From: JACDAN01 sp963801855
GTDB taxonomy: Bacteria > Actinomycetota > Thermoleophilia > Gaiellales > Gaiellaceae
Assembly: GCA_963801855.1 (NCBI GenBank)
Contig: CAWDGK010000005.1
Location: 565,744 to 629,743, forward strand
Reading direction: 5' to 3'
Length of the DNA: 64,000 nt
A program made the translations under genes and the position numbers. Position 1 is the stretch's first letter; the number at the start of each line of letters is the position of its first letter. Below, piece after piece: positions 8,417 through 17,150 of this stretch. The notes beneath the pieces were generated by a model. It ran no database searches. It was not told the DNA's origin and worked only from the letters and a program-made list of their open reading frames with translations.

Positions 8417-8830
8417 ATGGCCCTTCGAGCCATCGCACTGGCCGCACTCGCCGTCGTGCTCGCCGCACCGGCATCCGTTGCCTCGACCTCGCAGGCGGCT
8501 GAAGTGAGAGCCGTGCTCGTCAAGCAGGCGGGCCTGCTCAAGGAAGGCCGCTGGCGCGCGATGTACGCGACCTATACGCCTCGTTTCCGGAGAAGCTGCC
8601 CATACGCGAAGTTCGTTTCCCAGAGCCGGCAGACGCGGCAGATCCTCGGACCGAACTTCAAGCTTCAGGGGATCAGCGTGCGTGCGGAGACCGCGACCCG
8701 CGCGATCGTTGCGTATCGGTTCGTCAGGGACGGCCGAACGATCGCCCAGGTGACCCTGAAGCACCGAGACGTGTACGTGAAGATCGGCTCGCGCTGGTAC
8801 GACGAGCTCGACCGCGTCAGCGCCTGCTGA
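8417..8830 (+). CDS. Secreted protein of unknown function
   Basis: A 137-aa protein. Residues 1-25 are a Sec-type signal peptide with a hydrophobic core (LRAIALAALAVVLAAPASVA). The mature part (QAGLLKEGRWRAMYATYTPR, VAYRFVRDGRTIAQVTLKHR, KIGSRWYDELD) resembles the small alpha+beta NTF2-like or nuclear-transport-factor-like folds of secreted actinobacterial proteins, but I cannot assign it firmly. ATG 8417 was chosen over an upstream in-frame TTG at 8393 because of the ribosome site and signal peptide. That site lies in a hairpin. Confidence 0.7.
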   Translation: MALRAIALAALAVVLAAPASVASTSQAAEVRAVLVKQAGLLKEGRWRAMYATYTPRFRRSCPYAKFVSQSRQTRQILGPNFKLQGISVRAETATRAIVAYRFVRDGRTIAQVTLKHRDVYVKIGSRWYDELDRVSAC

Positions 8831-8852
8831 CGGCGGCTGGGATGATGCGGCG

Positions 8853-9203
8853 ATGCCGCCGCGTTTGCTGCTCCGGCTCGAAGGGCTTGCACTAGCGGTG
8901 GCGGCCGTGACGCTGTTCGTGGAGCAGGACTACTCGTGGCTCCTGCTCGCCGTCCTCGTGCTCGCGCCCGACATTGCGTTCCTGGGCTACCTCGCCGGCC
9001 CTGTGACCGGCGCAGCCGCCTACAACCTGCTGCACACGCTGGCCGGCCCGTTCATCCTTGCCGCCGCCTCCCTTCTGGCGGACTGGCGGTTGGGTCTCGC
9101 GCTCGCGGCCATCTGGGGCCTGCACATCGGCGTGGACAGGATGATCGGGTACGGGCTGAAGTACCCCACCGGGTTCAAGGACACGCACCTGCAGCGCGTC
9201 TAG
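8853..9203 (+). CDS. DUF4260-like small membrane protein
   Basis: A 116-aa integral membrane protein with about four hydrophobic segments. The pattern LAPDIAFLGYLAGPVTGAA followed by YNLLHTL and a C-terminal HIGVDRMIGYGLKYPTGFKD matches the DUF4260 family as I know it. The function of the family is unknown. It stands alone between a secreted protein and the 2-oxoacid oxidoreductase operon. Confidence 0.8.
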   Translation: MPPRLLLRLEGLALAVAAVTLFVEQDYSWLLLAVLVLAPDIAFLGYLAGPVTGAAAYNLLHTLAGPFILAAASLLADWRLGLALAAIWGLHIGVDRMIGYGLKYPTGFKDTHLQRV

Positions 9204-9241
9204 CGACGGGCCCGTGTGGTGCTATACCTCGCTGGCCAGAC

Positions 9242-11077
9242 ATGGCCAAGCCTGTCGAACAGCTAGACCAGGTCGTCATCCGCTTCGCGGGCGACTCGGG
9301 CGACGGGATGCAGCTGACCGGAGCCCGGTTCACGAGCGAGACGGGGATGCTCGGCAACGACCTCTCGACGCTGCCGGACTTCCCGGCGGAGATCCGCGCG
9401 CCTGCGGGCTCGCTGCCAGGCGTCTCCGGCTTTCAGATCCATTTCTCCGACCACGACATCCTCACGCCGGGCGACCAGCCGAATGTCCTCGTGGCGATGA
9501 ACCCGGCGGCGCTCCGGACGAACATCCGCGACCTCCCGAAGGCCGGCACGCTGATCGTCAACCGCGACGCCTTCACCGACAGGAATCTCGAGAAGGCCGG
9601 CTACACGGCGAACCCGCTCGACGACGGGACACTCGCCGACTACCACGTCCACGAGGTGCGGCTGACGTCGCTGACGATCGAGGCGCTGAAGGACGTGAAG
9701 GTGACGAAGCGGGAAGCCGAGCGCTCGAAGAACATGTTCGCGCTCGGGCTGATGTCCTGGCTCTACGCCCGCCCCAAGCAGGGCACGCTCGACTACCTCG
9801 CCAAGAAGTTCCAGTCGCGGCCCGAGATCGCCGAGGCGAACATCAAGGCCTTCAAGGCGGGCTGGGCGTACGGCGAGACGAGCGAGGACTTCCGCGTCAC
9901 CTACGAGGTGGCGCCCGCCAAGCTCCCGCCCGGCACGTACCGCAACATCCGCGGAAACCAGGCGCTCACGCTCGGCCTGATCGCGGCGAGCGTCAAGAGC
10001 GGTCTTCCGCTCTTCCTCGGCGCCTACCCGATCACGCCGGCCTCGGAGATCCTGGAGGAGCTCTCCCGCAGCAAGGACTTCGGCGTCCGCACGTTCCAGG
10101 CCGAGGACGAGATCTCCGCCGTCGGCGCCGCGCTCGGGGCGAGCTTCGGAGGAGCGCTCGGCGTCTGCACGTCCAGTGGCCCCGGCGTCGTCCTGAAGAT
10201 GGAGACGATCGGCCTCGCCGTCACGCTCGAGCTCCCGCTCGTGATCATCGACGTCCAGCGCGCCGGCCCCTCGACGGGGATGCCGACGAAGCCCGAGCAG
10301 GCAGATCTGCTGCTCGCGATGTGGGGGCGGAACGCCGAGTCGCCGGCCCCCGTGATCGCGGCCTCGACCCCCGGCGGCTGCTTCGACGCCGCGATCGAGG
10401 CGGCGCGGATCGCTCTCAAGTACCGGACGCCCGTCTTCCTGCTTTCTGACGCGTACCTCGCGAACGGGTCGGAGCCGTGGCTGATCCCGGACATCGACTC
10501 GTACCCGGAGATTCCGGTGGAGTTCGCCGATGCGCCGAACCACGAGGGCTCGTTCCTCCCGTACCTGCGCGACGCGGAGACGCTGGCCCGGCCCTGGGCG
10601 ATTCCCGGAACGCCCGGCCTCGAGCACCGGATCGGCGGCCTCGAGAAGGCGGACGGCTCCGGCAACGTCTCCTACGACCCCGACAACCACGACCACATGG
10701 TTCGCATCCGCGCGCAGAAGGTGGCAGGCATCGCGGGGGACATCCCCGAGCTCGCGGTCGACGAGGAGGGCGGCGAGGAGCTGCTCGTCCTCAGCTGGGG
10801 CGGCACGTACGGGCCGGTTGCGGCAGGTGTCAGGCGGGTGCGCGCGAACGGAGGCAAGGTCGCCCACGCCCACCTCAGCTACCTGAATCCGTTTCCACGC
10901 AACACGGGCGACGTGCTGCGGAGATACGACAAGATCCTCGTTCCGGAAATGAACCTGGGCCAGCTACTCAAGCTCGTACGCGCGGAGTTCCTGGTCGACG
11001 CGGTCGGTTACAACCGGGTGCGCGGCCTCCCGTTCCGCTCGTCAGAGCTGGCCGAAGCAATGGAGGGGATGCTGTGA
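9242..11077 (+). CDS. korA: 2-oxoacid:ferredoxin oxidoreductase, fused gamma-alpha subunit
   Basis: Large subunit (611 aa) of an enzyme that oxidatively decarboxylates a 2-oxoacid, most likely 2-oxoglutarate, to acyl-CoA with ferredoxin. Residues about 8-190 are the gamma domain (QVVIRFAGDSGDGMQLTGAR). About 210-611 are the alpha part, with GAYPITPASEILEEL, a thiamine-PP-domain signature, then FQAEDEISAVGAALGASFGG and SSGPGVVLKMETIGLAV. It acts with korB, 1 kb downstream. TATACC at 9223-9228 is only 13 bp before the ATG and no ribosome site is visible, so the transcript may be almost leaderless. Confidence 0.93.
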   Translation: MAKPVEQLDQVVIRFAGDSGDGMQLTGARFTSETGMLGNDLSTLPDFPAEIRAPAGSLPGVSGFQIHFSDHDILTPGDQPNVLVAMNPAALRTNIRDLPKAGTLIVNRDAFTDRNLEKAGYTANPLDDGTLADYHVHEVRLTSLTIEALKDVKVTKREAERSKNMFALGLMSWLYARPKQGTLDYLAKKFQSRPEIAEANIKAFKAGWAYGETSEDFRVTYEVAPAKLPPGTYRNIRGNQALTLGLIAASVKSGLPLFLGAYPITPASEILEELSRSKDFGVRTFQAEDEISAVGAALGASFGGALGVCTSSGPGVVLKMETIGLAVTLELPLVIIDVQRAGPSTGMPTKPEQADLLLAMWGRNAESPAPVIAASTPGGCFDAAIEAARIALKYRTPVFLLSDAYLANGSEPWLIPDIDSYPEIPVEFADAPNHEGSFLPYLRDAETLARPWAIPGTPGLEHRIGGLEKADGSGNVSYDPDNHDHMVRIRAQKVAGIAGDIPELAVDEEGGEELLVLSWGGTYGPVAAGVRRVRANGGKVAHAHLSYLNPFPRNTGDVLRRYDKILVPEMNLGQLLKLVRAEFLVDAVGYNRVRGLPFRSSELAEAMEGML

Positions 11078-11514
11078 AACTGCGATTGGTGCTCATGATG
11101 CTCGTTGTCGGTCTGGCCTCCGCTTGCGGGGGCGGCGGTGATGACGGTGGTGGTGACGGCGGCGGCGCTGGCGGCGGCGGCGGCGGTGGCGAAAGCGGCA
11201 CCGTGAAGATGACGCTCGACGAGCAGAACGGCTCGGGCAAGTCGGCCACGGTGGAGCTCCACTCGGGTGCGGCGTCGGTCGACGTCACCATCGAGGTCGA
11301 CGGGAAATCGGAGGGAGAGCCGATTCACGTCCACAAGGGGACCTGCGAGGCGCCCGGGGAGGTCGTGCACGACATCGGGTTCACGACCGCCGATCTCGGC
11401 ACCGGCCAGATCTTCGCGACGATGCCCGAGATCGCGACCGGTGAGTACGTGCTGGACATCCACCACGCGACGAGCGACGAGGTCGTCATGTGCGGGGTGA
11501 TTCCAGAGCAGTGA
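11074..11514 (+). CDS. Lipoprotein inserted in the kor operon
   Basis: A 146-aa predicted lipoprotein. The signal peptide ends at LASAC, a lipobox, and a Gly/Asp-rich linker of about 30 residues follows. The mature domain (VDVTIEVDGKSEGEPIHVHK, IGFTTADLGTGQIFATMPEI, YVLDIHHATSDEVVMCGV) has His/Cys residues and a pattern reminiscent of CHRD or copper-binding beta-sandwich proteins, which is only a suggestion. GTG 11074 overlaps the korA stop (GTGA) and its stop overlaps the next GTG, so it is translated as part of the operon. Confidence 0.8.
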   Translation: MKLRLVLMMLVVGLASACGGGGDDGGGDGGGAGGGGGGGESGTVKMTLDEQNGSGKSATVELHSGAASVDVTIEVDGKSEGEPIHVHKGTCEAPGEVVHDIGFTTADLGTGQIFATMPEIATGEYVLDIHHATSDEVVMCGVIPEQ

Positions 11515-12137
11515 ATCGCTGGGTGACGGCGGCGCTCGTCCTGGTGGGCCTCGGGCTGTTCGCGCTGCCGCTCGCGTTCCAGCGCATCGGCGAGCGGCCG
11601 GAGCAGGTTCGGGTGCGATTCCTCGACCGCTGGTCGGGGACGCTTCAGCGCGACACGTTTCCCGACCCGGACCTGATGAACGGGCTCGTGCTCGCCGTCG
11701 GGGCGGGCCTCGCCGTGATGGCTGCACTGCTCGTCGGCCACGGGTTGATCGGCAACGAGCAGCTCCAGGTCTTCTTCGTCGTGAGTGCCGTCTTTCTCGC
11801 CGCGCTGGCGGTCGAGGAGACGTTCGAGTTGAGCGAGACCTTCGCGGTGGCCGTTGGCGTCGGGCCGAAGCGGACGGACCTGATGCTTCCCGTCCTCGGC
11901 CTCGCCTTCGTGATCGTCTTCCGCCGGCTCCTGTCGAGATCGAGGACTGCGGTCTGGCTCGGTGCCTGCGGCGCGGCCCTCTTCCTCGGGACCGTGTTCG
12001 CCGACTCGCTCCCCGGAGATCGCAACATCGAGGATCCGCTCGAGTCGTTGGCCTCGTTGCTGCTGATGACGGCGTTCGCGGTGCTGACACTGGAGCTCGT
12101 CGGCGGCCGGCGTGAGGAGGCGGTGGTTTCGGCATGA
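11511..12137 (+). CDS. Polytopic membrane protein inserted in the kor operon
   Basis: A 208-aa protein with about six hydrophobic helices (WVTAALVLVGLGLFALPLAF first, SLLLMTAFAVLTLELVGG last) and a loop containing GERPEQVRVRFLDRWSG. I do not recognise a family. Both ends overlap neighbours by 4 bp (GTGA with the lipoprotein, ATGA with korB). This makes it co-translated with an electron-transferring oxidoreductase. A membrane link for the complex is a guess. Confidence 0.72.
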   Translation: MNRWVTAALVLVGLGLFALPLAFQRIGERPEQVRVRFLDRWSGTLQRDTFPDPDLMNGLVLAVGAGLAVMAALLVGHGLIGNEQLQVFFVVSAVFLAALAVEETFELSETFAVAVGVGPKRTDLMLPVLGLAFVIVFRRLLSRSRTAVWLGACGAALFLGTVFADSLPGDRNIEDPLESLASLLLMTAFAVLTLELVGGRREEAVVSA

Positions 12138-13165
12138 CCGAGGGAAACGGCGGCACCCCGCTCGTCCAGCTGACCGCGAAGGACTTCAAGTCCGACCAGG
12201 AGGTCCGCTGGTGCCCGGGCTGCGGGGACTACGCGATCCTCGCCGCGGTCCAGCAGTTCATGCCGGAGCTCGGGATCCCGCGCGAGCGGATCGTCTTCAT
12301 CAGCGGGATCGGGTGCGCCGCGCGGTTCCCGTACTACATGCAGACCTACGGGATGCACTCGATCCACGGGCGGGCGCCGGCGATCGCGACCGGGCTGTCG
12401 TCCTCGCGGCCCGACCTGTCCGTCTGGGTCGTGACGGGTGACGGCGACTCGATGTCGATCGGCGGGAACCACCTGATCCACGCGCTCCGGCGGAACGTGA
12501 ACATCAAGATCCTGATGTTCAACAACCAGATCTACGGGCTGACGAAGGGGCAGTACTCGCCGACCTCGCCCCTGGGAACCCGCAACAAGACGACACCGTT
12601 CGGCTCGCTCGACCACCCGTTCAACCCGGTCTCGCTGGCGCTGGGCGCCGAGGCTTCCTTCGTTGCGCGGTCGATCGATACCGACCGTGCGCACCTGACG
12701 GAGATCCTGCGGCGGGCGGCCGCGCACAAGGGCTCGGCCTTCGTCGAGATCTACCAGAACTGCAACGTCTACAACGACGGCGCCTTCGACGCGGTGCGGG
12801 ACCAGAAGGAGAACCGGATCCTCCTGGAGCACGGCGAGCCGATCCGCTTCGGCGGGGAGGGCGAGACGATCGAGCGGGGCGTGGTGGTGCGGCCGGGCGG
12901 CGGTGTGGAGATCGTGGACGTGGCGTCGGTCGGCGAGGACGCGCTACTACGGCACGACGAGAGCGCGGAGGATCCGTCTCTGGCGTTCTCGCTGTCGCGG
13001 CTGTCGCACACGCCGGTGGGCCCGACGCCGCTCGGAATCTTCCGAGCAGTCGACCGCCCGGTCTACGACACGCTGATGGCGGAGCAGATCGAGGTCACGA
13101 AGCGAGAGCTGGGCGAGGGCGATCTGGCGAAGCTGCTCCACGCCGGCGATACCTGGGCCATCTAG
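12134..13165 (+). CDS. korB: 2-oxoacid:ferredoxin oxidoreductase, beta subunit
   Basis: Thiamine-diphosphate-binding subunit, 343 aa, partner of korA. DQEVRWCPGCGDYAILAAVQ is the N-terminal signature with the CPGC motif. VTGDGDSMSIGGNHLIHALR through NIKILMFNNQIYGLTKGQYS is the TPP/Mg motif (GDG...NN) and the family-specific GLTKGQ-SPTS block. The length fits KorB. It starts at ATG 12134, overlapping the membrane protein gene, and ends the operon. Such enzymes run the oxidative or reductive branch of the citric acid cycle. Confidence 0.95.
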   Translation: MTEGNGGTPLVQLTAKDFKSDQEVRWCPGCGDYAILAAVQQFMPELGIPRERIVFISGIGCAARFPYYMQTYGMHSIHGRAPAIATGLSSSRPDLSVWVVTGDGDSMSIGGNHLIHALRRNVNIKILMFNNQIYGLTKGQYSPTSPLGTRNKTTPFGSLDHPFNPVSLALGAEASFVARSIDTDRAHLTEILRRAAAHKGSAFVEIYQNCNVYNDGAFDAVRDQKENRILLEHGEPIRFGGEGETIERGVVVRPGGGVEIVDVASVGEDALLRHDESAEDPSLAFSLSRLSHTPVGPTPLGIFRAVDRPVYDTLMAEQIEVTKRELGEGDLAKLLHAGDTWAI

Positions 13166-13947
13166 CTAGTCGCGTCGCAGGAACGCGGCGACGATGACTG
13201 GAGCCTGCCTCGTTGCTTGTCCATTCCGAGAGGCCGAGGTCTTGCCAGAGGATGACCCGCTCACGGAAAGGTCCACAGCCCGCGCCCTCGCGATGAACGA
13301 CCTAGCAGCGGTCCACGTTCGACCCACGGAACGAACCGGACGGCGTTCTACTGGAATCGCCTCGGCATCTCCGACTTCACCGAGGCCGGCCTTCTCCTTA
13401 ACGACACGGCAGACGTTTCCGAGGTCAAGCCGTGCGTCAGATCGCTCGGCGACGAGGCACGAGCAACACAACGTTTTCTGGCGGACCAGCAAGAGACGCC
13501 GCAGACGAGTCAGGACCCGCAGCAAGGCGAACTGTCCGAGCACCAGCATCCGGCCTCGAAGATCGCCCCGGCTGACCGAGTCTGCGCCGGCGGATGCAGC
13601 GCTTCGACTGGCGCAACGCCGTGCTTGGAACTCTCTTGGGCCTTGTTCTGCGCGCACTTGTGCCAGCGGAAGTCGTTCGCGACGTGCTGGGAATGGTCGG
13701 CCGGGGGCTGGCAGGGTTTTTCGGTGTGGATATCCCCGAACTACCTCCTGGAGACGAGGGTTAACGAAGGGCCACAGGCGGGTCGAACGCCCCGGGCACT
13801 TCCCCCAACCCGGCCCAGACTTCCCCGTAAACCAGCGTGACGACTTGACTAGTCGCCCGAAGCGGGGACACGTTCCGCTCCCGGCGCAGACCGCTTCCGA
13901 CAGGCTCTCGCGGCAGTAGCTGCTCCAATCCGAAATAACATGGGTGC
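13166..13947 (+). other. Stretch of 780 bp without an intact gene
   Basis: No complete convincing gene is present. Pieces with strong coding character lie on the plus strand between about 13,256 and 13,764 in changing frames (see the separate entry). Long minus-strand frames here run on antisense into the Fic gene and are Arg/Ser-rich shadows. The last 180 bp, up to the Fic start, is lower in GC and probably holds its promoter. Confidence 0.6.
13256..13764 (+). pseudogene. Fragments of a broken gene with a C-terminal membrane helix
   Basis: One frame (13,331-13,590) encodes a GC3-rich stretch beginning TNRTAFYWNRLGISDFTEAG and continuing LLLNDTADVSEVKPCVRSLG. A second frame from ATG 13594 to the stop at 13764 encodes 56 residues with a hydrophobic helix (RNAVLGTLLGLVLRALVPAE) and an acidic end. 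Together they look like the C-terminal part of one membrane-anchored protein interrupted by a frameshift; an earlier piece may precede 13,331 in a third frame. No family recognised. Alternatively the 56-aa ORF is a separate small protein. Confidence 0.4.
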
Positions 13948-15416
13948 ATGACGGATCCGATCGAGCCCGCTGGCGATTTAGCGGAGTCAGCGTCTCCCGA
14001 ATTCGAAGATACCGCGAGACTCGACGCGCTCTACAAGCCGTTCCCGTCCTTCGCGGATTGGGAACAGGTGCCGCCCCGCCGGGAGGCATGGCACAAACGC
14101 GTTCGCGAACTGACATCGGCCGCCGGTCGTCTCGACGCTGAACGCCGCCAACAGGCGACGGAGATCGCCGTGCGCGCCGCTGCGTTCGACACAGGGGCCA
14201 TCGAAGGGCTCTACACAACAACTCGCGGCCTAACGATGAGCGTTGCTCAAGGAGACGTGGATTGGGAACGGGACATCGCCACGGTGGGGCTCGATGTGGC
14301 GGCCGCGTTCGCCGCTCAGCTCGATGCTTACCGCTCGGCTACGACCGACCTCGCCGCCGATGCTCTTCCCGCGAGTCAAGCGTGGATTCGTGAGCTTCAC
14401 GCGACGGTCACTGCGGCGCAGAAGGGCTACACGGTCCAGACACCGGACGGTTCGCGATCGGCTCCGTTGACGCATGGCGCCTACAAGGACCTCGCGAACC
14501 ACGTTCTGCTAGAGGACGGCACCGTCCACGCCTACGCGCCAGTCATGGACACCGCGCCCGAAATGGAACGTTTCGTTGAGGAATTGGCCTCTGCGGCGTT
14601 CGCAAAAGCGCATCCGATTGTCCAGGCGGCATATGCACACTACGTTCTCGTCGCTATCCATCCGTTCGCGGACGGGAACGGTCGTGTGGCCCGCGCGCTC
14701 GCGTCGGCCTACCTCTACAGGGGTGGGGAGGTCCCGTTTCTCGTGTTCGCCGACGAGCGAATCGCTTACTTCGAGGCGCTGAGCGCAGCCGACGGACGAG
14801 CATTTCGCGGACTTCAACGGTTTCGTCGCCGACGCGTCTACTTGCCGCGCTCGCGCTGGTTGCGGACTCGGCTCGCGCGCTTGAGGCGCCCTCGCTCGAA
14901 GCCGCAACGGAGCGGTACTCGCGCCTGGTCACCGTGCAACCGGGCGTAACACACACGGATCTAGACCAGGTGGCCAACCGACTCGTCGGTCAGGCAACAA
15001 ACCTGTTAACCGAGATCGTCGCGCCACTCGAAGAGAGGGGGATCGGCACGAGCGTTGCGAGCGGCAATGGCGTCGGCGTTGGGCCGCCTGATGGGTACCG
15101 ATCCATTATTCAAAACGCCAGTTTTCTGCACCTTTCCTTCGCGACGCCCGGCCCCGCTAAAGCGACGCGCCGCCTTCAACTGACGGCGGTGCTCGCGGTC
15201 TCACGCGACGCTGATGCAGATCTGTTTCAACTCATCGTCTCGAACGGCATGCCGGGCGCGAGCTTTTCGCTCCAGGAGGTTCATCCAACCCTCACCGGCG
15301 CGGCTGAGCAGCGCCTTCGTCTGGTCTTGAGCAGGATCGTGGCGATCGAGATAGACGCGCTCGTCGAGGCCGCTCGTGCTGCCCTCACAGCGTCGGGCTA
15401 CCCCGTTTCGAACTAG
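13948..15416 (+). pseudogene. Fic family AMPylase-like protein, two close frameshifts
   Basis: Fic proteins usually transfer AMP to target proteins. The canonical motif HPFADGNGRVARA is intact (about residues 237-249), including the catalytic His. Near the N-terminus, TGAIEG fits the inhibitory helix motif [S/T]xxxE[G/N], which places it with Fic proteins that carry their inhibitory helix N-terminally. After AALSAADG (about 14,797) the frame breaks, and again near 14,850. The frame then continues from LAALALVADSARALEAPSLE through a C-terminal domain to the stop at 15,416. Read through, it would be about 488 aa. No separate antitoxin gene is next to it, as expected for this class. Confidence 0.8.
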
Positions 15417-15523
15417 CGCTTAGTCGGCTCTACCCCGCCGCGCAGGCTAAAAGCGCGCACGGCGACTATCGCCCAGGGGGTCGGTCGCTAAGAGAAAGGC
15501 TGGAGCCTGATGTCCGTGGGGTG

Positions 15524-17150
15524 CTAGAGGACATTCAGGCCGAGTCCGCCCGTGCCAGCGGCTTGCGGGTCGACGAGCAGCGTGTAGGTGCCGGCGACTG
15601 GGAGGCGTCGCGCTCAGGGTTCCGCCGTTCGTGCCCGCTAGGCCTGACGCCAGCGGGACTCCGTCTGGCTTCTTGATCAGCAGCGTCGTCGAGCAGCACG
15701 TTGACGGGCCGATGGTTACTCCCGTTGCTCGGATCGTCACTCGCTGGCCTGCGGTGCCCGCGAAGGTCAGGACTGCGTTCTGGCCCGGCGTGGTGAAGGT
15801 CAGGCTCGCCGGCGGGCCGCCAACCGTCAGCGAGCCTGTCAGGTCTGGCGGGACTTCGTACATCTGGAGGGTGGCCGAGCCGATGTCTGTGCCCGACGGG
15901 TCGACCAGGATCGTGTAGGTGCCGCTCGCCGGCAGGGTCTTCGTGTCGACGAAGCCGCCGTTCGTTCCGAACAGGGTTGGCGTCACGAGGATCGAGCCGT
16001 CCGGCTTTGCGATCGAGACCTTTGCCGAGCAGCAGGTCGAGGTTCCCATCGTCACGCCGCTCAGCTTCAGGCTCACTCGCTGGCCGGCCAGGCCGGCGAA
16101 CGTCACGGCTGCGTTCTGGCCGAGCGAGCTCGTGCTCACCGTCAGCGGCGCGCCGCCCGGGGTGATCGAGCCCGTCACATCCGGCGGGACGTCGTAGATC
16201 TGGAGCGTTGCCGAGCCCGCGTCCATGCCTTGCGGGTCGACGAGGAGCGAGTACATCCCGGACGTCGGCAGCTTCACCGTGTCGAGGAGGCCGCCGTTTC
16301 GGCCCATCAGCACCGGCTGGCCGAGCGCCGACGATTCCGAGCTTCAGCGAGCAGCACGTCGACGAGCCGATCGTGACTCCGCTCGCCCGGACCGCCACTC
16401 GCTGGCCGGCCGAGCCCGCGAACTGCACGACCGCGTTCTGGCCCGGCACCGACCCGGCCGAGACCGTGACCGGCGGGCCGCCCGGCGATGCCGAGACAAC
16501 GGGATCCGGAGGAACGTCGTACAGCTGCAGCGTCGCGGAACCGACGTTCATCCCCGCCGGGTCGACCAGGATCGTGAACGCCCCATCCCTGGGCAGCACC
16601 TTCGTGTCCACGAAAACGCCGTTCGTCCCGACGATCGTCGGTCCCACGAGACCCGGGATCGACACGTTCGCCGAACAGCAGGTCGAGGTGCCCATCGCGA
16701 CTCCGCTCACTTTGAGGCTGACCCGCTGCCCGGCCAGCCCGCTGAAGGAGAAAAGGGCGTTCTGGCCGGGCACCGGGCCCGTCGTGGTGGACACGGGAGG
16801 GCCGCCGGGAGAAATCGAGCCGGTCACGTCGGGCGGCACGTCGTACAGCGTCAGCTTCAGGGAGCCGACGTCGGAGCCCTGGGGGTCGACGATGATCCGG
16901 TACACGCCGTCCTGGGGCAGCGTCTTCGTGTCGATGAAGCCGCCGTTGCGCCCGAACGGCATCGGCGAGAGCCACTCGGGGCCGCCGACCGAGAGGAACG
17001 AGATGCGCAGCGAGCAGCACGGCGAGCTGCCCACCGCGACATCCGAGACCTTGAGCGCGATGCGCCGTCCTCCGGTGCCCAGGAAGCTCAGCATCGGGTT
17101 CTCGCCCGGGGCCGAGACGTTGACGGTGACCGGCTCTCCGCCGGGCTCGA
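15524..17150 (-). repeat. Five tandem ~329-bp (110-aa) repeats inside the peptidase gene
   Basis: Repeat starts, marked by GG[EPA]P[VLA], lie near 17,135, 16,803, 16,478, 16,150 and 15,818, so the period is 325-332 bp. Each unit carries GQNA-x3-F-x-G-x-AGQRV, then SGV-x2-G-x-STCCS with two adjacent Cys, then GTNGG, TILVDP-x-G and SATLQ-YDVPPD. The adjacent Cys pair is kept in all five. The units look like a beta-rich pre-peptidase C-terminal type domain, which is inference. Confidence 0.8.

Noticed and set aside
8828..8850. Another copy of the sulfatase-regulon box before the DUF4260-like gene
   Set aside because: Only the right half (GGGATGATG) matches; the left arm and the inverted core are absent, so chance is likely.
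9263..10873. 536-codon minus-strand open frame
   Set aside because: Antisense to korA; Arg/Asp/Val-rich without any motif. It is a consequence of GC-rich codon bias.
13166..14221. 351-codon minus-strand open frame
   Set aside because: Runs antisense through the Fic N-terminus and has no ribosome site or family pattern; the plus-strand fragments have the better coding signal.
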